Shown here: piece after piece, positions 15,482 to 24,095 of the stretch
How positions within the stretch are numbered: the first letter of the stretch is position 1
Layout: the number at the start of each line of letters is the position of its first letter
Translations under genes and position numbers: made by a program
The notes under the pieces: generated by a model
Told to the model about the DNA's origin: nothing
Databases searched by the model: none
What the model saw: only the letters and a program-made list of their open reading frames with translations
DNA from: Acidobacteriota bacterium
GTDB lineage: Bacteria > Acidobacteriota > Terriglobia > Terriglobales > Acidobacteriaceae
DNA: 34,563 bases
Assembly (NCBI GenBank): GCA_021828835.1
Contig: JAJZCY010000012.1
Location: forward strand, 1 to 34,563
Reading direction: 5' to 3'

Positions 15482-16231
15482 ATGTCCGTCGGTTGGTCCA
15501 TCGCTATCTCCGCCTTGCTGGCCAGTGTCGGTGTGGTTGCCGCAGCGACGCTGCTGCTGCTTGCGGGCACGCGGACCCTGAGCGCTCTCACCCCTCGCCT
15601 GGTCAGCTTTGCCGTCGGAACGCTGCTGGCAAGCGCCTTTCTCGGGCTACTGCCGGGAGCACTGGCGGGTGCGGATGCAGCGCAGATCCTCCCCACCACG
15701 ATGGCCGGCATCCTGGGCTTCTTCCTGCTGGAGAAGCTGCTGATCTGGCGCCACTGCCATCAGCCCGGCTGTGAGATCCACAGCGCCTCCGGCACGTTGA
15801 TCCTGGTTGGCGATGGATTTCACAACTTCGTGGATGGGGTCGTCATTGCCTCGGCCTACCTGCAATCGACAGCACTCGGCGTCTCCGCTACCTTGGCGGT
15901 AGTGGCCCATGAAGCACCGCAGGAAGCCGGCGACTTCGGCATCCTGCTCCATAGTGGTTACAGCCGCGTGCGTGCTGTCCTTTTTAACCTGCTGTCCGCG
16001 TGTTCCACGATTCTTGGAGCCGGTGTTGCCTATGTTGCCGTCCGGCAGGCCGCACAGGTGGTCCCCTTCGTCCTGGCGGTCTCGGCGGCCAGCTTTCTCT
16101 ACATCGGGATGGCCGATCTGATTCCCAATCTGCATCGCGACACCCGTCTAGCCTCGGTCCTGGAGCAGATTCTGCTGGTGGGCGCTGGCATGCTACTTAT
16201 CTGGGTGGTCCGGCAGTTGGCACGGGGGTAA
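15482..16231 (+). CDS. ZIP family metal (probably zinc) transporter
   Basis: An inner-membrane protein of 249 residues with about eight hydrophobic segments. The metal-binding helices carry HNFVDG (114-119) and HEAPQEAGD (143-151), the ZIP signature HExPQExGD with conservative changes. A short loop before helix 4 (about 90-100) has WRHCHQPGCEIH, three His and two Cys, probably a metal-sensing or relay loop. Import of zinc or a related divalent ion into the cytoplasm is expected. ATG 15482 is chosen because AAGGGG is 8 nt upstream and the sequence becomes family-like there; the longer frame from 15131 runs through the divergent gene. TATAAG (15445-15450) and a palindromic TGTTAACA (15451-15458) lie in the promoter region. 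Confidence 0.88.
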   Translation: MSVGWSIAISALLASVGVVAAATLLLLAGTRTLSALTPRLVSFAVGTLLASAFLGLLPGALAGADAAQILPTTMAGILGFFLLEKLLIWRHCHQPGCEIHSASGTLILVGDGFHNFVDGVVIASAYLQSTALGVSATLAVVAHEAPQEAGDFGILLHSGYSRVRAVLFNLLSACSTILGAGVAYVAVRQAAQVVPFVLAVSAASFLYIGMADLIPNLHRDTRLASVLEQILLVGAGMLLIWVVRQLARG

Positions 16232-16343
16232 GGGGCTGTGGTTTCTGGAGGGGTGGTCGAGCGATCATTGTCTCCCGCGCTCAACGCAAAGACGCGTTTG
16301 GGAGGGGTACTCGCACCGGTACGGGCGCGGGGGAAGCGTGTGT

Positions 16344-16377
16344 GCTCTCCCAGGTCCCTTCTGGGGGACCCGAGAGC
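16344..16377. terminator. Two-part hairpin between convergent ZIP and glyS genes
   Basis: GCTCTC (16344-16349) pairs with GAGAGC (16372-16377), and inside it GGTCCC (16353-16358) pairs with GGGACC (16365-16370). It lies between two convergent stops and could end both transcripts. There is no T-run. Confidence 0.42.
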
Positions 16378-16394
16378 CCGGTTGCGTGGCTGAC

Positions 16395-18476
16395 TCAGGC
16401 GGTGACGATCTCGCTGAAATCGGCGATGGTCGAGAAGTTGCTCAGCACCTCATGAATCAGCGCAAGATGCGCGCCACGCAGCGTCTCGTCCGGGTCGAGA
16501 ACCATGACCTTGTCAAAGAAGGTATCGACGGTGGGCCGCAGCGTGGCGATCAGCGCCAGCGCTTCGGCGTAGTTGCGCTGCCCGCGCAACTTCTCGAACT
16601 CAGGCGCAACTTTCGCCGCCGCGTCGCGCAGGCCAACCGCCTCCGCGGCCTTCGCATGGCCTGAGTTACCGAGCGCGAAGCCCTTCTCCTCCGCCTGGCG
16701 CAGGATGTTCTTGATGCGCTTGAAAGCTGCTGAGACCGCCACAAAGTCTTCCGAGCCCCGCGCGGCGGCCAGCCCCTCGGCGCGGGCGATGGCGTCGCGC
16801 ACGTCGTCGGCCCCGGCAGCCAGCACCGCATTCACCACGTCGTAGGCGAAGCCGCGCACCTCCTTGAGATAAAAGTTCAGGCGCTCGCGAAGGAAGATTG
16901 CGGTTTCCCCGTAAACCAGATCGCCCTGTGCGGACTCATTGATTACATCGCCCAGGGTTAGCGGCAAATCGGACTCGGCCAGAATCTTGATGATTGCATT
17001 GGCGGCGCGTCTGAGGGCGAAGGGATCCTTCGAACCTGTGGGCTGGAAGCCTTTCCAAAACATCGAGGTTATTGTCTGAATGCGGTCGGCGAGTCCCAGA
17101 AGCTGGCCCTCCACGCAGACCGGAATGTTGTCCTCCATCGAGGCCGGCAGGTATTGCTCGTAGATCGCCAGAGCCGTGCGCTCGCCCAGATGCTGCGCGC
17201 GGGCATACAGCCCGCCGATGATGCCCTGCAGCTCGGTGAACTCCTTCACCAGTTCGGTGGTGAGGTCGGTCTTGGCCAGCTCGACCGCCTTGAGCAGCGC
17301 CGCCTCATCGAATTTCGTGCCCTTGGCCTTCACCAGGCCGGCCAGGGCCTGCGCCACGTGCAGGTTCTGCTCGGTCTTCCAGTGGTAGCTCCCCAGCTCC
17401 TTCTGGAAGGTGACATGCTTCAGGCTCTCCACGCGATCCTTGAGCGGCGTCTTCTGATCGAAATCCCAGAAGAAGCGCGCGTCTTTAAAGCGGGCGACGA
17501 GCACCTTCTGGTTGCCGTGACGAATGATGGCCGCGCCCTCTTCGTCGGCGCGGGTGTTGAGCACGGCCAGGAAGTGCGGCGCCAGCTTGCCATGCGCATC
17601 TTCCACGGCGAAGTACTTCTGGTGGTCGCGCATCACCGTCACCAGCACTTCTTCGGGCAGCGCAAGGAATTCGCGGTCGAAGTTGCCGAGGATTACGCTG
17701 GGCCACTCGGTGAGATGAACGACCGTCTCCACCAGCGGCTCGTCCTCGCGCCAGCGCGCGCCCGCAACCGTGCGGGTCACGGCGTCCAGGGCCTTGCGGA
17801 TAATCTGCCGGCGGTCGGCGACACTCACCACCACCGCCGCGCCCAGCAGGCTTTTGGAGTAGTCGCAGGCCTGGAACACGGGCACGGGCACATCGCCGTG
17901 CAGAATGCGGTGGCCGCGGCTCTCGCGGCCGGCGGCGATCCCGGCAATCTCGAGCGGCACCACTTCGGAGTCAAGCAGCGCAATCACCCAGCGCACCGGC
18001 CGCACGAAGCGCTCCGGCTTGCCGGCACGCCAATACATGTTCTTGGCCCAGTAGAGGGCCAGCACTTCCTTGGGCAGATCGGCCGTCAAAATCTCAGACG
18101 CCGAACGCCCCGCGCGCTTCACCGTGGCGCCCACATATTCACCCTTGGGCGTGGTGACCTTCTGGAGCGCGGAGACATCGACGCCCGCCTTCTTGGCGAA
18201 GGCCTGGGCCGCGGCGGTGGGCGCATCGTCCTTGAAGGCGACCTTCCACGAGGGGCCGGTGAGCTGCTCCTCGGTGTCGGCCTGGCGGGCGAGCACGCCC
18301 TCGGCCAGCACCGCCAGGCGGCGCGGGGTGGAAAAGGTGGTGACGGTGCCCCCCGCAGCGAGCAGGTGCTCCCGGGTGAGCAGATCCGTAACGCGGCGGC
18401 CGAGCTCGGCCTCGGCACCGGCGATCATGCGGGCGGGGATTTCTTCTAGGCCGAGTTCGAATAAAAAGTCAGACAT
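16395..18476 (-). CDS. glyS: Glycine--tRNA ligase beta subunit
   Basis: The beta subunit of the alpha2-beta2 bacterial glycyl-tRNA synthetase binds tRNA-Gly and is needed for charging. The N-terminus MSDFLFELGLEEIPARMI is a family hallmark. VLARQADTEEQLTGPSWKVAF, RFVRPVRWVIALLDSEVVPLEI and the later GSKDPFALRRAANAIIKIL are also characteristic. The C-terminal region (about residue 560 on) is the helical DALR-type anticodon-binding domain. Start 18476 gives 693 residues, normal for the family, and drops ten non-homologous residues. It follows glyQ after 94 nt on the same strand and is surely co-transcribed. A short direct repeat lies in that gap. Confidence 0.96.
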   Translation of the reverse strand: MSDFLFELGLEEIPARMIAGAEAELGRRVTDLLTREHLLAAGGTVTTFSTPRRLAVLAEGVLARQADTEEQLTGPSWKVAFKDDAPTAAAQAFAKKAGVDVSALQKVTTPKGEYVGATVKRAGRSASEILTADLPKEVLALYWAKNMYWRAGKPERFVRPVRWVIALLDSEVVPLEIAGIAAGRESRGHRILHGDVPVPVFQACDYSKSLLGAAVVVSVADRRQIIRKALDAVTRTVAGARWREDEPLVETVVHLTEWPSVILGNFDREFLALPEEVLVTVMRDHQKYFAVEDAHGKLAPHFLAVLNTRADEEGAAIIRHGNQKVLVARFKDARFFWDFDQKTPLKDRVESLKHVTFQKELGSYHWKTEQNLHVAQALAGLVKAKGTKFDEAALLKAVELAKTDLTTELVKEFTELQGIIGGLYARAQHLGERTALAIYEQYLPASMEDNIPVCVEGQLLGLADRIQTITSMFWKGFQPTGSKDPFALRRAANAIIKILAESDLPLTLGDVINESAQGDLVYGETAIFLRERLNFYLKEVRGFAYDVVNAVLAAGADDVRDAIARAEGLAAARGSEDFVAVSAAFKRIKNILRQAEEKGFALGNSGHAKAAEAVGLRDAAAKVAPEFEKLRGQRNYAEALALIATLRPTVDTFFDKVMVLDPDETLRGAHLALIHEVLSNFSTIADFSEIVTA

Positions 18477-18493
18477 GATCAACGTTCCAATCG

Positions 18494-18518
18494 AGCTTGT
18501 AGCCAATAGCTTGTAGCC
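18494..18518. repeat. 11-bp direct repeat in the glyQ-glyS gap
   Basis: AGCTTGTAGCC occurs at 18494-18504 and again at 18508-18518, a period of 14. It lies 18 nt before the glyS start on the coding strand. Its origin as replication slippage is likely; effect on glyS translation is unknown. Confidence 0.5.
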
Positions 18519-18570
18519 GGCAGCTCAACCTTTCGATTCACTTCAAGATTTTCCACCACGAAGCTGCGAG

Positions 18571-19536
18571 CTACTGGCTGGCGGCTGCCTGTTGCGCCGC
18601 ATACGCCTTGGCAACCCCAACCGCCAGATTGCGGATGCGGCCGATGATCCCGACGCGCTCCGTCACGCTGATGGCGCCGCGGGCATCGAGCAGGTTGAAC
18701 AGGTTCGAGCACTTGAGCGCCAGCTCATACGTCGCCAGCAGCGGAAAACGGCGCTTCTCGGCGGGGCTGGCCTTCTCGTCGTTCAGCACCGCGCTCGCCT
18801 GCTCCAGCAGCGACTTGGCCTCGGCTTCGAAGCTGTTGAAGTGCTCCCACAGCCGCGGCACATCGGCATACTCGAAGTTGTACACCGAGAATTGCAGCTC
18901 CTCGGCCAGGCGCACATCGCCATAGGTGATCGGCGCGCCCGTCTCGGGGTCCCGCGCCCACACGATGTCGTAGATCGAGTCCACGTCCTGCAAAAAGGCC
19001 GCGATGCGCTCCATGCCGTAGGTCAACTCGGCGCAGATGGGATCGAGGTCGAGACCGCCGCACTGCTGGAAATAGGTGAACTGCGTGATCTCCAGGCCGT
19101 CGAGCATGACCTGCCAGCCCACGCCCCAGGCGCCGCCCGCCGGCCACTCCCAGTTGTCCTCTTCGAACTTGAGGTCGTGCTGGCGCAGATCGATGCCCAT
19201 GGCCTCGAGCGACTCGAGGTAAAGCTCCTGCACATTCACCGGCGGCGGCTTGAGGATGAGCTGGAACTGGGTGTGCTTGAACAGCCGGTTGGGATTCTCG
19301 CCGTAGCGGCCGTCTGCCGGCCGGCGCGAGGGCTGCGCGTAGCCGACCTTGTAAGGCCGCGGCCCAAGCACCCGCAGAAAGGTCTCGGGAGCCATGGTGC
19401 CAGCGCCCACTTCTACGTCGTAGGGCTGCTGGAGAACGCAGCCGCGCTCCGCCCAGAAAGACTGCAAGCGGAAGAGCAGGTCCTGAAAGGTGAGCGGGGA
19501 TCTTTTTCTTGCTGAAGCAGTTTCAGTGGCTGGCAC
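18571..19536 (-). CDS. glyQ: Glycine--tRNA ligase alpha subunit
   Basis: The alpha subunit is the class II catalytic chain that activates glycine with ATP. The core starts at [19 protein letters not shown] and runs through [60 protein letters not shown] and [25 protein letters not shown], all near-invariant blocks. The start is not an ATG: GTG at 19536 follows an AAGAGAG and begins [18 protein letters not shown], giving 321 residues, slightly longer than the usual 290-300. The upstream frame to 19854 has no family similarity and overlaps the next gene. It is the first gene of a glyQ-glyS pair. Confidence 0.94.
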   Translation of the reverse strand: MPATETASARKRSPLTFQDLLFRLQSFWAERGCVLQQPYDVEVGAGTMAPETFLRVLGPRPYKVGYAQPSRRPADGRYGENPNRLFKHTQFQLILKPPPVNVQELYLESLEAMGIDLRQHDLKFEEDNWEWPAGGAWGVGWQVMLDGLEITQFTYFQQCGGLDLDPICAELTYGMERIAAFLQDVDSIYDIVWARDPETGAPITYGDVRLAEELQFSVYNFEYADVPRLWEHFNSFEAEAKSLLEQASAVLNDEKASPAEKRRFPLLATYELALKCSNLFNLLDARGAISVTERVGIIGRIRNLAVGVAKAYAAQQAAASQ

Positions 19537-19686
19537 GCGTTCTCTCTTTCCCTCGGGACTCAAGGAAATTCTAGCAGTTGGGGGAATGCAGAAGCCGACG
19601 AAACAAGCCGGAAGGCCCCTGTAGGAACAGAGAATTGCGGCGAGAATGCGCCGGGGATCAGGATCGAGCAGCACTCGCTGGCGGGC

Positions 19687-19812
19687 ATGGGCTGGGTTGC
19701 GGCGTGGCTGTTCACGATCGGCTATCTGCACCTGGGCTTCTGGAAGGGGTTTTTCGCGATCGTGGTCTGGCCGTACTTCATCGGCGTTCACGTCAGCACG
19801 CTGGTGCGATGA
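19687..19812 (+). CDS. Predicted 41-residue membrane peptide
   Basis: A short frame encodes a mostly hydrophobic peptide: [19 protein letters not shown] at the start, [18 protein letters not shown] in the middle and TLVR at the end. One or two membrane helices separated by a single Lys are predicted, with a tryptophan/tyrosine-rich interface pattern unlike out-of-frame noise. It sits alone on the plus strand between the glyQ start and the recO end and stops 10 nt before recO's stop. No good ribosome-binding site precedes the ATG, and the frame stays open upstream without another start, which lowers confidence. The function is unknown. Confidence 0.45.
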   Translation: MGWVAAWLFTIGYLHLGFWKGFFAIVVWPYFIGVHVSTLVR

Positions 19813-19822
19813 CGCCAGGCCT

Positions 19823-20566
19823 TTACCCGCCGAGCCGGGCCAGCGCTTCGGCACTCTTCAGCTTCCGTTCCAGGTGCCGCTCCAGCGTTTGCAGGGTGAA
19901 GCGGCGCAGGTCCTGACCGCGCCGCCGCGGCCAGGCTTCTGTGGCAAAGCTCGCCACCGGCGCGCGCTGGATGGTCTGCGCAAGCTGCCAGGAGTCGGGG
20001 CTCAATGCCGCCGCACTCGCGTTACGATGCACCGCGCAAAACAAGCCATCGGAGTAGGAGTTGAACCACGCCGCCTCCGCATGCAAGCCTTCGCCGCAAA
20101 CAATGCAGTGGGCGAGGTCCGGCAGCAGGCCCATGAGGCGCGTCATCCACAGCATGAAATAGGTGAGCGGCATCCACGGATTCGATTGCGTGGTCTGCTC
20201 CAGCACCGACACCAGCAGGCGGAAGACCGCATCCTGGGGATCATGCTCGGGCAAGGCTTCATCCACCAGCTCGGCGTAGAAACTCAGCACCGTTAGCAGC
20301 ACGGCATCCACCGGACCGGCAAGCGGCGACCGCACGATCTCGAGATGATCGAGGCGGACAAGCTCCTGGCGGGGACGCTCGGCAAAGAAGGCGCGGGCCA
20401 GGGTCATCGGCTCCAGCGCGCCCCCGAAGCGCTTGCGGCTTTTCAGTGCCGACTTGGCAATACCCTTCAGCCTGCCGTAGTCGCGCGTGAAGAAGCTGAC
20501 CACCAGGTCCGCCTCGTGCACGGGCCAGGTGCGCAACACCACCGCTTCGGAGGTAAGTACGGGCAT
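19823..20566 (-). CDS. recO: DNA repair protein RecO
   Basis: RecO works with RecF and RecR to load RecA on gapped single-stranded DNA. The N-terminal OB-fold begins [23 protein letters not shown] and continues with [25 protein letters not shown], strongly diagnostic. The C-terminal helical domain includes a zinc-binding region with Cys154, Cys157 and Cys177; the fourth position of the usual CxxC...CxxC is His180, so the site would be Cys3His. Start 20566 gives 247 residues, normal; the frame extension to 20617 is not family-like. It lies 118 nt after the triple-BON gene on the same strand, with hairpins between, so it may have its own promoter. Confidence 0.92.
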   Translation of the reverse strand: MPVLTSEAVVLRTWPVHEADLVVSFFTRDYGRLKGIAKSALKSRKRFGGALEPMTLARAFFAERPRQELVRLDHLEIVRSPLAGPVDAVLLTVLSFYAELVDEALPEHDPQDAVFRLLVSVLEQTTQSNPWMPLTYFMLWMTRLMGLLPDLAHCIVCGEGLHAEAAWFNSYSDGLFCAVHRNASAAALSPDSWQLAQTIQRAPVASFATEAWPRRRGQDLRRFTLQTLERHLERKLKSAEALARLGG

Positions 20567-20589
20567 GCGACTACTATCTTCGCATCTGT

Positions 20590-20648
20590 CCCACGCAGGC
20601 CCGCTCTCCGTGATCATCCAGCCTGCGTGTGGGCCGCTCGGCCCACAC
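20590..20648 (-). terminator. Overlapping hairpins between the BON gene and recO
   Basis: A 9-bp perfect hairpin (20627-20635 with 20640-20648, loop of 4) lies 37 nt past the BON stop. Its inner arm can instead pair with CCCACGCAGGC (20590-20600) through 20621-20633, with a 2-nt insertion. The two pairings exclude each other. The first could be the BON gene terminator; no T-run follows. Confidence 0.4.
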
Positions 20649-20684
20649 CAGTCTCAACGGGAAGGCGGCGATCCTGAAGCGTCT

Positions 20685-21485
20685 TCACTGCTGCGGCGGC
20701 TGCATCTGCTGCTTCTCGTTCTGCCCCTGGCCACCCACCTGGATGTAGTCCTTCACATCGAAGACGTTGGGCACGGTCCTGGCGCGAGCCATCACCAGGT
20801 CGCGGTCCTGCTTGCTGTCCACGGTTCCGTACAAGGAGACGTGGCCGTTGACCACCACGATCCGGATGGGTCGCACCGGGTTCACGGCATACTTCTCCAG
20901 CGGCGGATCGCTGTAGATGGCCCGCATCATCCTCATGCGGATCTGCCAGTCCATCGGCGAGGGCGGATCCACCTGGATGTTGTCGATCACCTGCTTGACG
21001 CCGGGCGTGGTCGCCGCAAGTCCCACCGCCGCATCGCGGTCGGGATAGCTCTTCACATGTCCCGACAGCGTCACCACGCCGTTCTCCACATTCACCAGGA
21101 TGGCGTCGAAGACCATTCCGTACCCGGCGCGGTTGAAGGCAATCTCCGGGCCCAGCTTCTTCATGATCGCGGCGTCGGATACCGGCTTGCCACCCGCCTG
21201 AATCTGGTTGTCCACCGCCTTTACGCCCGGGACCGCACGGGCAATCCGTTCGGCATCCTCTTTGAACTCGAAGAGCGGCACGGTTCCGGTCAGCGTGGCG
21301 GTGCCGTGCGGGCCCACCGTCACCTGCACGTCCTTGAACTCCGATCTCTTCAGCTTCAGCCGCACGCTATTGGCGACATTGCTGTTGTTTTGCGCGGCGG
21401 CTGCGGAAGCCGCGGGAAAGGCCAGCAGCACTCCGGCCAGGGTCACGGCCAAAGCCGTCGCCCGGGAACGCATCGTTCTGCTCAT
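20685..21485 (-). CDS. Secreted protein with three BON domains
   Basis: BON domains bind phospholipid or peptidoglycan in the periplasm and at the outer membrane. The 266-residue protein begins with a signal peptide (MSRTMRSRATALAVTLAGVLL, cleavage near AASA/AAAQ). Three alpha/beta BON units follow at about 36-96, 103-171 and 178-250. Each contains a GTATLTGTVP-like turn (VVTLSGHVKSYPDRD, HVSLYGTVDSKQDRD) and ends with a V-x-x-IQ(V/A) strand. A Gln-rich tail closes it. Start 21485 is supported by AGGAGAG 6-8 nt upstream; the longer frame from 21539 would place the signal peptide internally. A role in envelope stability, as with OsmY-type proteins, is inferred from the family. Confidence 0.85.
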   Translation of the reverse strand: MSRTMRSRATALAVTLAGVLLAFPAASAAAAQNNSNVANSVRLKLKRSEFKDVQVTVGPHGTATLTGTVPLFEFKEDAERIARAVPGVKAVDNQIQAGGKPVSDAAIMKKLGPEIAFNRAGYGMVFDAILVNVENGVVTLSGHVKSYPDRDAAVGLAATTPGVKQVIDNIQVDPPSPMDWQIRMRMMRAIYSDPPLEKYAVNPVRPIRIVVVNGHVSLYGTVDSKQDRDLVMARARTVPNVFDVKDYIQVGGQGQNEKQQMQPPQQ

Positions 21486-21734
21486 TGGGAACTCTCCTCT
21501 GGGGCGCTGTCCCCTTTCCTCCCGGCAGCCGCCCCGCAAGTGGCGTCTTTTGAATCTGCCGTACCGCTCCTATAGACACCCGCCGCCCGCGCCGGGTTGC
21601 GTGGGGCGAGACGCCGCAGGACAGAACATTGCCTAGCGCCAGCAAGGCCGCAGCCGCGGCACGACTGGCAACCACCCCGTTTTGCCGCGCATCTAGGCGG
21701 GTAGAGGCGTCTCTGCACAACGGAGGAGTCTAGT

Positions 21735-21752
21735 CTGCACCCGGAGGTGCAG
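21735..21752 (+). promoter_or_regulatory. Hairpin holding the ribosome-binding site of the MEDS kinase gene
   Basis: CTGCAC (21735-21740) pairs perfectly with GTGCAG (21747-21752). The loop and 3' arm contain the GGAGG (21743-21747) and the last paired base is the first base of the GTG start. Folding would hide the initiation site. The rest of the 21486-21751 gap has no gene. Confidence 0.35.
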
Positions 21753-23587
21753 TGCACAAGCTCTATATGGGGAATCGACAAAAGGCTCCGGGCCAGCAGT
21801 TCATCACGCCCTCGTCTCATTCCGTTCAGTTCTATGAAGACCCGGAGGTCTTCCTGGAGCAGCTTGCCGGATTTGCCGGCGCCGCCGTCGGGGCAGGTGG
21901 GTGCTACCTGGTCCTGGCCACCGCGGAGCACCGTTGCAGCCTTCAGCAGCGCCTGGCACGGAGGGCGATCGATCTGCGCATGGCTGCGGCGGGCAATCGG
22001 TTCATCGCGCTCGATGCGCGCGAAGTGCTAACCACCTTCATGGTCGAAGGCTGGCCCAACCGCGAGCGCTTCTTCGCGTCCCTGGAACCCCAGCTTCTGC
22101 GCGCCAGGTCTGCCCGGCTGCGCCCGGATGCTCCCCTTTCTGCCTTCGGCGAGATGGTGGCCTTGCTCTGGGAGGACGGCCATCGCGAGGCGGCGGTGCA
22201 CCTCGAACAGCTCTGGAACGAGCTGCTTGGCCGGCATAGCTTTTCTCTGCTCTGCGCCTATCCCATCGCTTGCTTTGCCCACGATTCCCGCGACGACTTG
22301 TTTGCGCGAGTCTGCCGCGAGCACACAGAGGTGATGCCCACGGAGGGGTACACCGCACTGCAAAGCGATGCCGAGCGCCTGCGCCTGGTCAGCACCCTGC
22401 AACAAGAAGCAGCCGTCGTCCGCGCCGTGGTGGAAGAGCGCGAGCGGGCTATCGCCCAGCGCCGGCACGCCGAAGAAAAGCTGTGGCGCAGTGAGGAGTT
22501 CGTGCGCCGCATCATCGAAAGCGGCGTGGACTGCGTAATGATCCTCGATCCCCAGGGCCGCCTCGAGTACATCAGCCCCTCCGGCCAGCAGGCGCTGGAG
22601 ATCTCCAATTTGAGTAACTTCCTGGGCCGCAGTTGGGTCGAGTTCTGGAAGGACGAGGATCGCCCCCGCGTGGAAGCCGCGCTGGCCGCGGCGCGCGCCG
22701 GCGGCATCGGCAGCTTCCAGGGCGACTGTTCCACGCCCCAGGGCACGCGCAAGTTCTGGGACGAACGGATTACGCCGGTGCGGGGCAACGACGGCCAGGT
22801 GGAGCAACTGATCGCGGTCGCGCGCGATCTCACCGAGTTGCGCCAGGCCCAGCAGATCGCGGTGCAGGCCGAGAAACTCGCGGCCGCCGGACGCATGGCG
22901 GCTACCATCGCTCACGAGATCAACAATCCCCTCGAAGCGGTGACCAACTTCATCTACCTGGCGCGCACCACGCCTGATATGCCCGAGGAGGCGGCCCGGC
23001 ATCTGGAGGTCGCCGATCGCGAGCTCACCCGCGTGGCCCAGATTGCCCAGAAGACGCTGGGCTTCTACCGCGACACCTCCAAGGACAAATGGCTGCACGT
23101 GCGCGAGTTGGTGGAAGATGTGCTGCTCATCTACGAACGCAAGATGCGCAACAAGCAGATCACGGCGGAGGTGAGCGTCGATCCCGAGCTGCGGATTTAC
23201 TTCAAGCAGGGCGAGCTCCGCCAGGTGCTCTCCAATCTTCTGGTGAATGCCATCGACGCCTGCGCAAGCGGCGGACGCATTTGGCTGCGCGCCCACGCCA
23301 GCACAGACTGGTCCGAGGGCGGTGAAGACGGCGTTCGCTTCACCATCGCCGACAACGGCGCCGGCATGTCGCCTGAGGTGCAAAAGCGCATCTTTGTGCC
23401 CTTTTTCACCACCAAGGCGAATGTGGGCACCGGCATTGGCCTCTGGGTCTCCAAATCACTCCTCGAGCAACATGGCGGATCGCTGCGCTTCCGCAGCCGT
23501 CAAGGCTCGCCTTCGGGAACCGTGATGAGCTTTTTCGTTCCCGGCAATGCCAACCTGCAAGTGCACGAACTCCCCCGCAGCGCCTGA
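21752..23587 (+). CDS. MEDS-PAS sensor histidine kinase
   Basis: A soluble sensor kinase of 611 residues. The N-terminal MEDS-type domain (about 22-200; HSVQFYEDPEVFLEQLAGF) is thought to sense small ligands such as hydrocarbons. A coiled coil (about 205-245) joins it to a PAS domain (about 246-365). The HisKA motif has His388 in AATIAHEINNPLEAVTNF. The ATPase region shows the N box (Asn499 in NLLVNAIDA), DNGAGM (534-539), and GTGIGLWVSK (559-568). No membrane segment is present. The start is uncertain: GTG 21752 has GGAGG only 4 nt away, whereas ATG 21767 is 19 nt away; the GTG is chosen. A receiver gene follows 24 nt downstream, probably its partner. Confidence 0.9.
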   Translation: MHKLYMGNRQKAPGQQFITPSSHSVQFYEDPEVFLEQLAGFAGAAVGAGGCYLVLATAEHRCSLQQRLARRAIDLRMAAAGNRFIALDAREVLTTFMVEGWPNRERFFASLEPQLLRARSARLRPDAPLSAFGEMVALLWEDGHREAAVHLEQLWNELLGRHSFSLLCAYPIACFAHDSRDDLFARVCREHTEVMPTEGYTALQSDAERLRLVSTLQQEAAVVRAVVEERERAIAQRRHAEEKLWRSEEFVRRIIESGVDCVMILDPQGRLEYISPSGQQALEISNLSNFLGRSWVEFWKDEDRPRVEAALAAARAGGIGSFQGDCSTPQGTRKFWDERITPVRGNDGQVEQLIAVARDLTELRQAQQIAVQAEKLAAAGRMAATIAHEINNPLEAVTNFIYLARTTPDMPEEAARHLEVADRELTRVAQIAQKTLGFYRDTSKDKWLHVRELVEDVLLIYERKMRNKQITAEVSVDPELRIYFKQGELRQVLSNLLVNAIDACASGGRIWLRAHASTDWSEGGEDGVRFTIADNGAGMSPEVQKRIFVPFFTTKANVGTGIGLWVSKSLLEQHGGSLRFRSRQGSPSGTVMSFFVPGNANLQVHELPRSA

Positions 23588-23611
23588 GGACCGCGAACCA
23601 CCTGTTTCCGT

Positions 23612-24064
23612 ATGGCATTTCTATCCCGCTTACTCGCCGCCCGCGCGCCGGCGCGCGAGGCGTTTCCGTCTTTTTCGGATGGCCCGCCCGTTTCCGCTGT
23701 CCGCCGTCCCCACGTGCTGGTTGTCGATGATGAAACCCTGATTGCCGACAGCGTAGCCGCCATTCTCAACCGCAACGGATATGACGCTGTGGCCCGCTAC
23801 AGCGGTCTCGCCGCCATTGAGTACCTGGAAAAGAAACGACCCGATATCGTAGTGACGGACGTGATGCTTCCCGACTTGGACGGCGTGCATGTGGCGCTGA
23901 CGGTGCGCAAGGTGCTTCCTCAAACCCGCGTGGTGCTCTTCTCCGGACACGTCTCCACGACACAGCTCCTGGAACTCAACTCGGCCGCTGCCAATTCCTT
24001 TGAGCTGCTCTCCAAGCCGGTGCACCCGGCCCAGCTTCTCAAGGCGCTTCAGCCTGCGGATTAG
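23612..24064 (+). CDS. Single-domain response regulator
   Basis: A 150-residue receiver domain preceded by about 32 linker residues. The phosphate acceptor is Asp83 (VVTDVMLPDLDGVHVAL), with acidic pair Asp39-Asp40 in VLVVDDETLIADS, Ser111 in VLFSGH, and Lys135 in LLSKPVHP. There is no DNA-binding or enzymatic output domain. It is likely phosphorylated by the kinase encoded just upstream (24-nt gap, same strand) and may act by protein contact or as a phosphate sink. It converges with the TamB-like gene; the stops are 18 nt apart. Confidence 0.93.
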   Translation: MAFLSRLLAARAPAREAFPSFSDGPPVSAVRRPHVLVVDDETLIADSVAAILNRNGYDAVARYSGLAAIEYLEKKRPDIVVTDVMLPDLDGVHVALTVRKVLPQTRVVLFSGHVSTTQLLELNSAAANSFELLSKPVHPAQLLKALQPAD

Positions 24065-24072
24065 TGGACCCC

Positions 24073-24095
24073 GCGTTACGGCTTACCGGTAACGC
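24073..24095. terminator. Hairpin at the junction of the receiver and tamB-like genes
   Basis: GCGTTAC (24073-24079) and GTAACGC (24089-24095) form a perfect 7-bp stem. It lies in the short gap after the receiver gene and extends into the last codons of the convergent TamB-like gene. It may reduce read-through in both directions. Confidence 0.35.

Noticed and set aside
17154-18449. A 431-codon frame antisense to glyS
   Set aside because: glyS is unmistakable on the other strand and this frame has shadow composition.
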